Assembly: GCA_038049695.1 (NCBI GenBank)
Contig: CP142457.1
Location: 26,240,501-26,304,500 of the forward strand
Origin: Cinnamomum chago
Lineage: Eukaryota; Streptophyta; Magnoliopsida; Laurales; Lauraceae
Reading direction: 5' to 3'
Length of the DNA stretch: 64,000 bases
Notes under the pieces: model-generated
The model's input: only the letters and a program-made list of their open reading frames with translations
The model's database searches: none
Told to the model about the DNA's origin: nothing
In this document: positions 1-11,539 of the stretch, in pieces
Position numbering within the stretch: the first letter of the stretch is position 1
How the letters are laid out: each line of letters starts with the position of its first letter
Translations under genes and position numbers: made by a program

Positions 1-30
1 TTCTTTCCCTCATTTTACCTCCTTCCCAAA

Positions 31-613
31 GAGAGGGTTAGCGACAACCAATCAAAGAAATCGGTTGTAAGTGGAAAAATTAAGGCTTCATTTTAAGTTG
101 CATTGGCCGGACCTATGGCTATAAAAAGGAATCTCACTCTCTCAATCTATCGACCCCCACAAGAGATGGTGGAAGATTAACTTTTAAACGAAACATTGAA
201 AGAGACGGGGAAAGACTTGACTCTATCAATGGAAGACTCGGAAAGAGGGAGAGGAAGGCCGACTTTGACTCTGGAAGACCAACACATGTCCCTCGCTCCA
301 AGCTGGGGTCCAAGCTGTGGGACCCCTTCTTTAAAAGTCAGTACTTGGGGGAGAGGATCCCATAATTTGCTTTTTTCACATGGAGCACTGTTAGGTAAAC
401 ACTTAGTGGGGCCACCTTATGTTTCTTCTGAGTGGACCATAGAAGAAGGATTCCCTTTATTTTTTGAAAAGGTGTAAAGTGACCACTATTTAAAGTTACA
501 CTCTTTAATCTTGTGGTCAGAAATTCTAGCACTCACACTCGAACTATTAGATATTGTAACCTGTAGAAGCTTTCCCTCCTTCAAAGAATTATCCTCATTG
601 GGGGGAAATGTTT
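31..613 (+). repeat. Upstream-flank duplicate, copy 1 (uninterrupted)
   Basis: This stretch recurs in order at 2713-2892, 3797-3981 and 5905-6040, the last piece lying just upstream of the lectin receptor kinase. The similarity is high: for example GCGACAACCAATCAAAGAAA occurs at about 37 and again at about 2718. Copy 1 is contiguous and copy 2 is split by insertions, so copy 1 shows the uninserted order. I infer a segmental duplication of the 5' flank of a receptor kinase gene. No kinase coding sequence follows copy 1 here. Confidence 0.7.
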
Positions 614-1300
614 GATTCCCCATTTTGGGAATTTCTAATAGAAATGAAAAGCATGACGTTGGGAATTCCGATTTCTCTGTTAGAGAGCATATGAAGGTTG
701 ACTATTAGCCGAGGCCCAATTGTCTCACGGACAAAACAGTATACTCTCCATTAGTTGTACATGAAACTATGTAGCCTTTGATTCTTTTATGAAAATAGAA
801 TAAGAGGAAAAGTGGGAATGAATGTATTGCGTTTGATCTTCAGTTTTAACTACTTAAAAAAATTCCAATGCATTAAATTCTCATGCATTATATGGGTAAC
901 ATACAGGCCCTGAATTAGTTTGCTAATGAACCACCCATAAACAAATAAGAGTACCTGCTCCAAGAAATAAACTCTCATACGATCATCCTTTCACAAACTT
1001 TACCCTCCATTGGCCACAACTCCCTCTATATTATTGGCCCAATTTCCACTCTTGTAATCCACATCTCGCTGCATTGATCACATGGCTTACTTCGATTCAC
1101 ATGAAATTTGAGCTTATGCCTGTACTTGGCTAGTGGGTTAGTGATTGTTAGTGGTTCCAGTTAATTAAGTTGGACCCTTTTAATTTGTGGATAGACTTTT
1201 TTTTGTAAAGATTTGTTGACGGACTAGGTAATCTAATAAACTATCCAATGTTTGAGTCGTGATCCTCTAAGTGGGTACATGTATGGTGACCGGAGGTGGA
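614..1300. other. Intergenic, nothing recognised
   Basis: AT-rich sequence after the end of flank copy 1. I see no coding exon, no terminal repeats and no RNA gene. It does not resemble the sequence that follows flank copy 2 at 6041. Confidence 0.5.
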
Positions 1301-1302
1301 CC

Positions 1303-1380
1303 ATCCACGGTCAGTCACGTCACCGTGGGGCAGCCCATATGATCCACGGTCAGTCACGTCACCGTGGGGCAGCCCATATG
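1303..1380. repeat. 39-bp tandem duplication
   Basis: Two identical 39-bp units start at 1303 and 1342. Each begins ATCCACGGTC and ends GCCCATATG. Each unit also contains the short inverted pair CACGGT/ACCGTG. A recent local slippage or repair event is the simplest explanation. Confidence 0.85.
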
Positions 1381-1384
1381 ATCC

Positions 1385-2712
1385 AAGACATGGCAGGCCT
1401 ACGGTGATAAGGCGGATAGTTGGTATACCTATGATCGATGTGGGGTTTTACCTCAACACATCCGGACTCTCAATTGAGCTTTGGAGTCTTACCCATAAAA
1501 TAAGTCTTTAACTTGTACAGTTGCACCCAGCAGTTTCGTGAAAAGAATTTAAGGGGCAAAGAAACATGCACAACCCCTCCACCCAACTCCACACAGACAA
1601 ACACACCATTTCCATAGATATCATTTATGTAGGGGTTCCGCCCCGGTGGGGCCCATTTATGGACATCTGAACCATTTAAAAAAAAAATCATTCCCTGTTG
1701 CTTGGGCCCACCAAATTCGACTTGAGTAATTGTTGGGTTCATTGATATTGATCACCCACAAAACATATGAATAAAATATCATGAATAATCAGAGTATCTA
1801 AGACTGATCGATCTGATGATGGCCCAAATATGTTTCGAGTGAAATTATACTGGATAAGTTTTGGGGTTGGGTCTCTTTGAATATCGGTAACATTATAGTT
1901 CTTTGTAAATAATAAACCAACTGGCTCCTGTTACACCAATCCAGCCAAATTATCACGATTAGGCACAACATTTGTTATTGAATGGTAAAGAAGATAGTTC
2001 ATCTTGGTTGATAAGGTGCGACGAAATCAACAAAAATGAACGGTGCACGGCGGGGAAGTCGTGGCAGCGAAAAATTGTGCAAAAACAACTATAGTCCTTA
2101 AGTCGAGATACTGATCGGGAAAAAGGGTCTGTGAGTATATTTTGTAACTGTTTATTAGTTCTTGATTTCTGGATCATGGTTTTTTTCCCTAGAAAGGATT
2201 TTCACTCTAAATATTGTGTCTGTCTTCTTGTGGTATGTGATTAGTTGATATATTTGCTAGTTATATCTTATTTGGTTGATTACTTCCGCTGTACGTGCAT
2301 TGGTTCGTTGGTAACTAACACCCGTTTTAGAAGAAACTCTCTGTTTTACCAGGGTTATTGAAGGCAGAGGTTAGCATTCTAGTCCTTGATTTATAATTTG
2401 AAACTTAGCTTATCATAAAATTCAATGGATTGAGAAGGTTCATTTGATGGCTTCTCAATTTATGTAAATTGAAGTGCAAGTATGGAAAATTCGATGAACT
2501 AATTCATCTGTGCCCTTGTCATATGTTTATCACTATGGCCTGCATTTAAAATTTAAATCACTCAAAATATGTTATTTACATTTACTATTGGAAAATATTT
2601 ACTTAGAATAAATAAATAATGTATATTTCAAGATAAAAATAAAGAGCCGAATTGTACTTGGAATGGTGAGTTTGTATTCCAAGCACCCAATTTGAAGTCT
2701 CGGGGCTTGGAT
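1385..2712. other. Intergenic, nothing recognised
   Basis: AT-rich DNA with no supported exon. A segment near 1620-1700 carries GTGGGGCCCA and TGGGCCCACC stretches of the kind common in plant repeats, but I found no bounded element. Confidence 0.45.
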
Positions 2713-2892
2713 ATTTAGCGACAACCAATCAAAGAAATTGGTTGTAACCAGAGAAATCAAAGCTTTGCATTGGAGACCTATGAAATGAAATCTCTCTTTC
2801 TCAATCTATCCCCACGAGAGATCGTGGAAGACAGACTTTTAATTGAAAGACCGGAGGAGTTGGGGAAAGACCCGGGCTCTATAAATGGAAGA
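2713..2892 (+). repeat. Upstream-flank duplicate, copy 2, part a
   Basis: Matches about 31-240 of copy 1, starting at TTAGCGACAACCAATC and running through the TCTCAATCTATC and GGGGAAAGAC landmarks. It stops at the boundary of the TIR element at 2896. The matching sequence resumes at 3797. Confidence 0.7.
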
Positions 2893-2895
2893 CTT

Positions 2896-3792
2896 GGGGC
2901 TTGTTTGACAAATCTTATCTTTACGAAACAGATCTGTATGATATAGATCTATTTCAAATGGAACGGTTTGAAATTGATGTTTTACAAATAGACTGTTTGG
3001 TAAGACATGGATAATTTAAAAATAAACTGTTTGGTAAGACACATGTAAAAGTAGATCTAATGGTCTGGGCATTTTGCAAATATCTCAAGCTTCATGAAAG
3101 ATCAATGGTTGAAAATTGAACATGTAGCCTTTTTATGCCTTCTGAAGATCCTCAACGGTTTGGATCATAATTTTGTGGCCTGGAATTTAAAGAAAATAAA
3201 AAAACAGACAGTAGAATAATCACGTGGAAGTCACTGCTCTTGATTGGGCATATCAAACGGCTGGCCACTTCTCACCAATATCTTGAGATCTACATTGAAT
3301 TAGGGGTTCAAATTTGAACTCAAAGTTCTGTTCCTTGTTTCAAAGAGAATCAATGGGTCGGATTTTGATTGGGGGACCCCACAAAAGTACCAAAATAGTT
3401 ATCTAAGGGTGTATGATGTTTTCCGAATATATCGAGATTTGAGATGAATCAACGGTTGAATTTTGAATAAATAGTCGTTTTAGGTATTCTTAATATTTCA
3501 GATGGTTTGGATCATAGTTTTGGGGCGGATAAATTAACAAAAAAGGAGACAAACGGATACTTAAAAATTAACGTTGAAATCACTGTAGCAACTTGGGTCT
3601 GTCCGCTTCAGAGACTATCATCTGTGTCAAAAGCACCGTTTTTCAGCCCACGTGAAATAGATGAAAAGCATCTGATGTCTGGTTGCAATAGACATATGAT
3701 GGGCACCATCCAAACGGTCTAAATTTGAAAAACATCTTGATCAAATCACTTTAAGACATATAGACCTTGAAAATAGAGAAGCCAAACGGCAC
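2896..3792. mobile_element. Degenerate TIR DNA transposon, non-autonomous
   Basis: About 0.9 kb that interrupts flank copy 2 compared with copy 1, which gives it defined edges. It begins GGGGCTTGTTTG and ends CCAAACGGCAC, a weak terminal inverted repeat. A CTT trinucleotide lies on both sides (2893-2895 and 3793-3795). Inside are two diverged copies of one module, each with a 'CAACGGTT... TTTGGATCATA.TTTTG' theme (about 3085-3185 and 3430-3525). No transposase is visible. The family is uncertain; a Harbinger-like or other short-TSD element would fit. Confidence 0.5.
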
Positions 3793-3796
3793 CTTG

Positions 3797-3981
3797 TAAA
3801 GAGGGATAAAGACCGACTTTTCTGGAAGACTTTGGTCGGCATTGTCACCAACACAAAATCCCATGCTGCAAGCTGTGGAACCCTTTCATTAAAAGTCCGT
3901 CCTTTAGGAGGAATCTTGGAACTTGCTAAGCAACTTGGCTTTTTCACCTCCACGACTTCCACACATTTCAGATGGTATGCT
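3797..3981 (+). repeat. Upstream-flank duplicate, copy 2, part b
   Basis: Resembles about 244-375 of copy 1, sharing AAGCTGTGG, AAAAGTC and CTTTTTCAC landmarks in the same order, but is more diverged than part a. It ends at the SINE insertion. Confidence 0.55.
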
Positions 3982-3988
3982 CTATGCT

Positions 3989-4208
3989 CTTTTTTTTTTT
4001 TTTTATAAGGTAGGGTTCTTAACCCTTTGGATTAGACTAATTCCTCCGAGTCCAGAAAAAAGCCGGATATAATCCATGTGGCCTCCAGGTGGTAATACAA
4101 GTGAACTCAACTTTCAGTTCCTAAAGAGAGGGGAACCGGGGTCGATACCAAGACCTCTAACTTCGGAAGAGGGAGGAACCATGGTCCTGACCACTCCTTG
4201 CATTAGAA
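3989..4208 (-). mobile_element. tRNA-derived SINE, antisense
   Basis: On the minus strand a ~220-bp element starts near an A-box-like GTGGTCAGGACCATGG, has a B-box-like GGTATCGACCC about 40 bases later, and ends in a poly-A tract (the T run at about 3990-4006). The heptamer CTATGCT flanks it at 3982-3988 and 4209-4215 as a target-site duplication. The internal Pol III promoter layout is typical of plant tRNA-derived SINEs. No family assignment is possible by eye. Confidence 0.6.
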
Positions 4209-4215
4209 CTATGCT

Positions 4216-5280
4216 GCTGCAGTTTAAATTTTCTCTGTGGAACAACGGTTGACCCCAGATTTTCATTTGGGTGAGGCGGACAATGGTCAATTAAAAATTA
4301 AAAATATTAAAATTAATGTCAACTACCAATGATCTTCACTTATTGCATATTTTAAAGACATTTTTTTTAATTTCTTAAAAAATTAAGTATAAAGAATTCA
4401 TATCCCACTACTAATCAACATATTGCTTTCTCACATATTGTGTAAAGGTACGATTAGAGGGCAGACATTTATGCTATGCTATTGTGCAGAAGGCGAGCTG
4501 TCTGAACTTAGAGTGGAAGAAGCTGAATCATTGAGCGAAGGGTTCCAAAGTTTTTCGTTCGGGAGATCTTTGAGACCGAGAGGGAAGGTTTTTTTTTTTT
4601 CTGAACCTTGATGATAAAATATTATGATTGGATCCTTATTGGATTTTTTTTTCCACCATTGTAAATTCTAATATTTCTCAGTTTCTTATTTGGATATTTG
4701 CTGGAATTTTATCTAATTGTTTAATATACATGTGTTTCTCTCTTTATCACTCTTCATAAAATGTGAGATTTTATTGGACAAGAAAATATTCGCCAAGGAA
4801 TAACATGCATCCTCTTCATACTTACGTCAAATAGCATCAACACTAATAAAATTTTAGTTTTAAATTGTAATCGGATTCCATGTGATAAGAGCCTTGGAAG
4901 ACTAATATCTCCAACTTCTAATCTGAATCTGGTTATTAGTAGTCTTTTAGACAACAATTAAAATTGGGATTTAGCAAAATTTAATAGGACTTTCAATTCT
5001 TACCAGGCTGCGCCCGGGGTAGAAAAATTTAAGAAAACTAAAATTGGGATTCAGTTCTTACTTTGCTACACCTATTCTCGCTTGTGCGGGCTCCTTTCCT
5101 ACTTGTGTGCGCTTTCTTCCTGCGCGTGTGGGCTTTAATCTCACTTGAGTGGATTGCTTTCTCATGTGTATGCAGGCTCAAAAAGAAAAAAAAAACCAAA
5201 AAAAAAAAAAGGAAAAAAGAAGAGTACTTTCAACAATTCCTTGGACATAGTGGATATGCTTAAGATCTATATTTGTAGAG
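4216..5280. other. Intergenic, A/T-rich, no gene seen
   Basis: No supported exon. Near 5076-5180 a degenerate tandem of about 28 bp (CTTGTGCGGGCT, CTTGTGTGCGCT, GCGCGTGTGGGCT) is followed by A-rich tracts at about 5180-5222. That may be the tail of a retroposed sequence, but I cannot find its head. Confidence 0.4.
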
Positions 5281-5286
5281 TGAAAT

Positions 5287-5560
5287 GAAATAAAGTGAGG
5301 TAAAGCCTCTATTATCCGGACAACATAAGATAAGGAGTCATATCAAAAGTGTACAAATTCAAAATTCCCCCTTTCTTTAAAAAAAAAAAAAAGTAAAAAA
5401 GCAACCTCCTTTTCTCCACTATATGACAAAAAAAAGAAAAAATTCCTCTTTTACACAAAAAGTCAAAAAGATTCTCTATTAAGCAACTAAAAATAAAATA
5501 CCATCATACCCTCCTATATTTTATTCTCTCTTGATTTGATGCTTCACCTCACTTTACTTC
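5287..5560. repeat. Fold-back element with 20-bp arms
   Basis: The left arm at 5287-5306 (GAAATAAAGTGAGGTAAAGC) pairs with the right arm at 5541-5560 at 18 of 20 positions. It lies directly against the Tourist-type MITE at 5573 and resembles that element's inner sequence in composition. It may be an older, nested copy of the same MITE family. Confidence 0.55.
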
Positions 5561-5572
5561 AAATCGCCTTAA

Positions 5573-5901
5573 GGGTCTGTTTGGATAAATGAGAAGTGGA
5601 ATAAAATGAAGTGGATTTCACATGTAGAGTGGAGTGAAGAGAAATAGGTTGAAGTTATAATAGAGTACTTCACTTCACTCCATTTGGATGCTTATTTTAA
5701 AGTTAAGGTTTGGAGTATAATCCACTTTTATTCAAAGAAATAGAAGTATTTTGAGTTGAAGTGAAGTGGAGTACATATGACTCACAACATTACTTCATCT
5801 ATTGGGCCAGACTCATCCAAACGGGGTAGAGTTGAAATTTTAGACTATTAAAGCCCATATAACTTCACTCTACTCTATTTTTTCCCACTTCAAACAGGCC
5901 C
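5573..5901. mobile_element. Tourist-like (PIF/Harbinger) MITE
   Basis: A 329-bp element that begins GGGTCTGTTTGG and ends CAAACAGGCCC. The 11-base terminal inverted repeats match at 10 positions. A TAA trinucleotide flanks both sides (5570-5572 and 5902-5904), as expected for the TWA target of Harbinger transposases. Flank copy 2 resumes immediately after the right TAA, which confirms the right edge. There is no coding capacity; mobilisation would need a transposase in trans. Confidence 0.8.
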
Positions 5902-5904
5902 TAA

Positions 5905-6040
5905 GTGACTACTATTTAAAGTTACACTCTTTAATCTTGTGATCAGAAATTCTAGCACTCACACTAGAACTATTAGATATTGTAACATGTTGAAGCTTTC
6001 CCCACTTCAAAGAATTATCCTCATTGGGTGGAAATGTTTA
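5905..6040 (+). repeat. Upstream-flank duplicate, copy 2, part c
   Basis: Nearly identical to 479-613 (GTGAC.ACTATTTAAAGTT at the start, GGAAATGTTT at the end). It is the piece of the duplicated flank closest to the receptor kinase start codon. Confidence 0.85.
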
Positions 6041-6403
6041 ATAAGGGTTGTCACCGGAAGCAGCCCCACGGTCAAATCCCTTGAGAGATCCCGATTCCAT
6101 TATGAAAATATATCCTATTTCAATTTCAACAGGGCCGATCGGTTCCACTGTTGAGCACTAATGCCACTTTAGCCGGTCAAATTAATAAATAGTTATTTTA
6201 AATGGTTTAGATTTAGATTTAGATTTTTTTTTTTTATAAATAATGATTTAATATTCATTCATTTTCGTCCTGATTGCTCCGAACTTTCTGAGGTACGACC
6301 GTACGACTCGTCCGTGGCCACTCAAGAAGAGGAGAGCTACCCCTACAAAATCAATGCTCAACTCTCTTGGTTCACAATTCACATACATGAGATTGAGATT
6401 GAG
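6041..6403 (+). promoter_or_regulatory. Presumed promoter and 5' leader of the receptor kinase
   Basis: The unique sequence between the duplicated flank and the start codon. A TATA-like TTTATAAATAATG lies at about 6234, roughly 170 bases before the ATG, after a T tract. An in-frame ATG at 6314 would add 30 residues without signal-peptide character. The ATG at 6404 opens directly on a hydrophobic signal sequence and is preferred. Confidence 0.4.
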
Positions 6404-6902
6404 ATGGCACCTACCATTTGGGCTGTGTTCCTCTTTGCGTTTGCTATTATTGTCGAGAGATCTCAATCAACACTTCACCGAAACATAAGCTTGGGCTCTT
6501 ATCTATACCCAACAGGGAACTCCACCTGTTGGCTTTCCCCTTCAGGGCATTTTGCCTTTGGATTCTACCCACAAGGTCGGGACTTTGCTGTTGGGATCTG
6601 GTTATTAGATGGATCTCCAAACTTTACAGTGGTCTGGACGACATACGACAAAGACCCACTTGTCCCTTCCAATGCCACTTTGGGCCTTACGAAGGAGGGC
6701 AGACTCGTGTTAACAGGCGAAGGCGGCCAAACCAGGTCGTTTACTAATGATATCATCATTTACTCTGCTTCCATGTTCGACAATGGCAATTTTGTTCTCT
6801 ACGGTTCTAATTCAGAAATCATCTGGCAAAGCTTCAATTTTCCCACAGACACCATTTTATCAGGCCAGTCTCTCTTACCAAATACAGGGAAGAATTGGTT
6901 GA
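6404..6902 (+). pseudogene. G-type lectin receptor kinase (LECRK/RLK1-type), 5' part: signal peptide and bulb-lectin domain
   Basis: First of three pieces of an intronless gene of the S-domain receptor-like kinase family. These proteins sit in the plasma membrane, bind ligands outside the cell and signal through a Ser/Thr kinase in defence and stress responses. About 166 residues are open. A hydrophobic signal peptide (residues 1-22, MAPTIWAVFLFAFA...) precedes the mannose-binding bulb-type lectin domain, with landmarks FAFGFYP, VGIWL, VWTT, GNFVLYG and the family signature WQSFNFPTDT. The frame is clean up to a solo LTR that enters at 6903 inside the lectin domain and brings an early stop. 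Pieces 2 and 3 are at 10721 and 14588. Family identity is very likely; loss of function is inferred from the insertions. Confidence 0.88.
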
Positions 6903-9900
6903 TGTGAGGTCCCACCCTTGGTGGGCCCTCTAAATGCTATTTTATAGACTAATTTATTCTAATCTATGTTAATTATTGGTTAATTATTGCTAATTACTAC
7001 TAATCTCTACTAATCTTTGCTAATCTTTGCTAATTATTATTTAATTGGGCTAATTAGGGGTTGATAGAGAGATTAGTTAGATTTTCCTAAGTTAGTTAGA
7101 TTAGCTTAGTGGGTTAGTGTTTTTAATTAGTTGAGGTGTTGTGTTAATCCTAGGCTATTAGTCTGGGGTAGGCTTAGTTAATAAGTCTAATTAATTAATT
7201 TAAGGTTGGGTTAGTGCAAAATGTGCTCCTCTAGAAGCTTCTTCCCAAAAGACCAGATTAACCTCAAACCCTAACCCTAGTCCCATTAAACCCTAAGGCT
7301 AATCTAGTAATTAATCACCCTCCCCTAAGCTATAAAACCTCTCTTATTCCAAATGCAAGAACCCTAATCCCAAGAGCAGCCCTCTTCCCAAGAAAACTAC
7401 CTCCAGCCCATTGCAACTCCCAACTTCCATTTCTAATTTCCTCCCATACGTTGAGCTAAGCTTGGCTGCTGTGACTGCTGGAACCCCATCTTGAAGCTAC
7501 TGCTGCAGCTGGTTCACCATCTTCTTCCTTTCATATTTCATCTCCTCCAAGCCACCGAATCTGTTGCTGGAAATCCACCTGGGTGCTACTGTTCTGCTGG
7601 AACCTCATCTTGGAACTCCTCCTCTGTAGCAGCCACTACCCCACCTTCCTCTCTTCATTTCTCTCATCTGCTACTTACTGGAAAATCACCTTCGGAGCTA
7701 CTATTGCTGAGTTCTTCTTCTCCTTCAGCTGGGAGCAGCCACCCCCTTCATCTTCTTATTTCCCCTTTTCTTACCTCTCATTTTCCCTGCCTGCTGGAAC
7801 CATTACTCTGCTGGAATTCCATCTGGAAGGCTACTGCTACAGCCACTACATCTTCTTCTTCATCTTCCTTGCTGGAACCAGCACTCTGCTGGGATTTTAT
7901 TTTCCCTAAGAGTTCTGTTGCTGCTACTTCTCCTTCTTCTACATAGAGCTGTTACCATTTCAGCTGTGCTGGAATTGTTTTGGAACTGCTACTACACCTA
8001 CAGCAGCTGGGTCATCTTCTTCTTCTCCTTCCTCTGCATATCAGCTGGAATTCTGGGCTTTTCTCTTCCTCTGTTTCTCTCTACAAACCCTCTCTTGATA
8101 GCTAAAAGGCAAGTGCATCATACTGATAACTTAGGATGTGTGTTTATTTTCGTGATTCCATTAGTTTTCAGCTCATTATATGTTCAGTTAAGTGTTAGTT
8201 TACCTTTGAGCTCTGTTTTGTATTTTGGATGGAAAGGTCACTGATGGATGGGGGTTTTCACCCCCCATTTGGAAGATCAGTGGGCCATAAGGTGATTAAT
8301 GGATGGTTATTGAGTTACTTAATGATTAGAAATGTTTGGGTGAAGTTTGGAACCAATTGGAAGTGGTTTGGGCGAAAAAGGAGTCAAAAACGGAAAAGTT
8401 GCAGAAATCTGCCGAGACTGAAATTTCAGTATGCTCGGTCGACCGAGACCCCCCTCGGTCGACCGGCGACACTGCAGATTTGAAAATTCTGCTCCCAGTT
8501 ATTCTGTTTTCTGCAGACTCGACCTGACTCAACCGGTAGTGTTCTGGGTCGACCGAGACCTACCTTGGTCGACCGAGAACACTATAATTTTTATGAAAAA
8601 TTGGCCCTCAGCCATTTTCTTGCAGAAAATCCTTTTCAGTTAGCCAAGTTGACTTGGCCTTGACCAAGTTAACCTGGAACACACTATTACTGCAAGAATT
8701 GACTGAAAGTTGGTTTTTCACCCGAAACTCAGACTCCTTACACCCAAATCAACATGATACTCGGAATTTACATTTAGAAAGTGTTTAAAGCTGGAACATC
8801 AATCTTTCTAAGGTTTTTAGAGTATGCGGTCAATCACCTAGGCCGGGTTGTTTGACCGGACACACTGGAAACCTTTAGAAATGAATTAAGTTGTCCAGGA
8901 AGCCTGATTCAGGTTTGTCAGTGCACTCGGTTGATCCTCCAGGCCAGGAGATCAACCGAGCTCACAACACATCAGGTTCACCTGGAAAACCCTGATTGTT
9001 CCAGTTTTCAACATTTAGTAGTTATGATCAGTTGTGGGGCCCATTGACCATCCAAATGAGCATTTATCAGTGTTCTAAGCCCGAGTCAACGGTGTGGCTC
9101 AACCTTGACTCGCGGGGACCACTGTTTAGTGTTTTGGTTGATAATCTAAGATGATTCGACCTCTAAGATTTGTCATAGATGCCATTAACTAACTAAGCAC
9201 CAAATACAGTATTTTTCGGCATTCATGACATCGTTTAGAGATCGAATTACCGGAGATAGACCCGAACCTAAAGTGGCCCATTACCTAGGATTGGACCGTT
9301 GGATTTCCCTATTGATTCCTATGTTGAAGTTCATACTTCCTTATTATTGTTCTGTCATTCTTAGATCTTTAGATTAGCTGTTTACTGTTAATTAAACATA
9401 ATTGGAAGACCTGAACCTAGGGTATCTAGAGGTGACCCGATAGTGTGATTTCGGAGATCATTGACCCGTGTCTGTGTCTAGGCGGGCCCTTATTGGGCCT
9501 AAGTGTGGAGATGTGAACCCTTTAGCTTGAAGAGGTAGTTTTTATTGGACTGTTGAGTTATATGGATTGAAATAGAACTGTTTATCAGTATAAGTGGATT
9601 AGTTACCTCGTTTGGACAGAATTAGACCAGGCCAGGTGCTGTTGGGCCTTGGTATGGATCCAACGAGTGGGCTTGGGCCTTGAATGAAATCCATGGACTA
9701 AGTTGATATGTATGGACCTCATAGAGGTGTGGATAGGACCTTGTTCACGCAAGGCAAAGCCTAGACAGACACAGACCCTTAGAGTTATTCGTGAGTCGGC
9801 ATGAACATTCACTCGGTTGATTTAAGCTCAACCTGTGGACTGATCATCCCCGGTAGGAGCTAGTTGAGTACTGTGAAGCTATCATGATGAGCTGTATGGT

Positions 9901-10720
9901 TAAGACGGACGGTGTGATACCGTGCCGGTCTGGAGTGTTGAGATGATGAGTTGATGAGATAATTTGTGGGATTAGTAATTCTCAGCACTAGTGAGATTTC
10001 CCCGCCGCAACTGTGTTCAGTATGGGAGGGCCGCGGCATAATATCCCGCGGTATTCCAGCTCGTGTGAATGTGCCAGTTTGGTGTAGTAGTTTAGATGTT
10101 TATCTTTATACTGATTCCTTATGATTTAAATGCACAACTGCCTAGTTCATTTCCCTTGCTATTCATTTAATTTATGTACCTGTCTTTATTTCCTTTGATA
10201 TATATGTTCTATGTTAGTAGTATGCTGTAACTTGCCAAATCTTTTAGATCTGACCCACTCATTGGTGCTTAGGCCTTGACCCAGAGATCCCTGACGATGC
10301 ACTAGCTGTAGTGGAGGCACCCGTTGCAGGAGAGTACGCATGGGGCCCGGCCGACACGGATGTCGAGCCGGAGGGCGAGGAGTATCTCCATGGGTTTTGA
10401 GGGACTCTCTTTTATTTTGTGTTTGAGAGACAATTTTGTAGCAAGTTGGGTAGATTCAAATGTATAAGTGTTGATTAACAACTGATACTGTAACTAGACC
10501 TTTGTTCTGCTCACACTTTATATATCGATACCTATTGCTTCCGCATTGTTTAATTGTTATGCTTCCGCAATTTAAATGTTATTATTATATGGTTCAAAAA
10601 GTTTTAAATTGGACCTCACTGCGGCCTACGATCTTGGAAGTTCTCGGATTTTCCGGGAAGTAGCGCGCCAACTTCGGGTATTCGAACGATTATATCGGTA
10701 TCCGAAATTGGGACGTTACA
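6903..10720 (+). mobile_element. Long solo LTR, probable Ty3/gypsy, in the lectin exon
   Basis: This 3.8-kb insertion splits the lectin coding sequence. It starts TGTGAGGTCCC and ends GGGACGTTACA, so the ends are TG...CA within a longer inverted repeat. Flanks GTTGA and GTTGT are a 5-bp target duplication with one difference. A TATA-like GCTATAAAACC lies near 7330. No gag or pol, primer site or second LTR is seen, so a solo LTR left by LTR-LTR recombination is the best reading. Near its end, TTGGTGCTTAGG...GACCC resembles landmarks in the relics at 11540-14587 and 60946-61906. A fossil; its age is uncertain, but the surrounding host frame is still open, which argues for a fairly recent insertion. 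Confidence 0.7.
8434..8960. repeat. Palindrome/hairpin modules inside the solo LTR
   Basis: Several perfect or near-perfect inverted repeats lie in about 530 bp: CTCGGTCGACCGAG at 8434-8447, further GGTCGACCG units at about 8455-8468 and 8548-8575, a CGGTCAA/TTGACCG stem at 8827-8858, and an 11-bp stem CTCGGTTGATC/GATCAACCGAG at 8926-8960. The GGTCGACC core recurs in the unrelated LTRs of the 36-59 kb array. Confidence 0.75.
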
Positions 10721-11539
10721 GTTGTCTTCATGGATGTCGAGAACCAACCACAAAATTGGAAGGTTCATACTCTACTTGAATAGCGGAAACAGCCTTTCAC
10801 TGACCCCTGCTGATGATGTTTCCAGTTCCTACTGGACAATCAATTCATACTACGAGGGAGACTTCTTCAAGTTAAATTTAGATGACAACGGCCACATGTA
10901 CTTGGCCAGGGAGAATGACAAAATTTCGCGGAATTTAACGGATGGATGGCCTTCTTCCAAGGACACTTCCGTAATTTATCGTGCAACTCTCGACGAAGAT
11001 GGGATTTTTCGGTTGTATTCGCATAGTATGCGGAAGAACAATTACTCTACAGCGGAGTTGAAATGGCAATCCTTGAACGACAAATGTTCAGTCTACGGTA
11101 CCTGTGGAATCAACAGCTATTGCATGGTGGGTGAAGAAATAGATTGTACATGTCTCCCAGGTTTTATTTATATAAACTCCAGTGAAAGGTCTGCGGGATG
11201 CGAAATGAGATGGGGTAACCATAGCTTTGGAAGCGTTGAAGAGAAGAGAATGACTCCCACAATTGTCACCCTTCAGAACACTTGGTTTAATCCTGATTAC
11301 TATTCTTCATTACAGAACATGGAGAAAGAAGATTGTAAGGAGGCTTGTTTAACCGATGCTAATTGTGTGGCTGCACTGTCAAGTTCTAGTGATTGTTACA
11401 AACTCAAGTTTCCACTAAGGTACGGGCAAAGAACTAGAGATAAATCAATTACAGATGTGCTTTTTGTCAAGTTGGCTAATCGAGATTCGGCAAGAGAAAA
11501 ACATTCCTCCTCCATTTCCAAGACATCGATCATGATTTT
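10721..11539 (+). pseudogene. Receptor kinase, middle part: end of lectin, EGF-like and PAN-like region
   Basis: Second piece of the gene begun at 6404, about 272 open residues in one frame. It resumes with SSWMSRTNHKIGRF, the end of the lectin fold. A Cys-rich EGF-like stretch follows (CSVYGTCGINSYC and CTCLPGF at about 11087-11163), then a PAN/apple-like stretch with spaced cysteines (EDCKEACLTDANCVAA). Family members use this region for extracellular dimerisation and binding. N-glycosylation sequons (NLT, NNYS, NHS) fit a secreted ectodomain. The piece ends at the ATTTT duplication (11535-11539) of the second LTR, just at the start of the transmembrane segment. Confidence 0.87.

Noticed and set aside
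7491-8244. Ser/Leu-rich open frames in the solo LTR
   Set aside because: Overlapping frames over a CTGCTGGAA/TTCTTC-rich low-complexity stretch; no family match and within an LTR.
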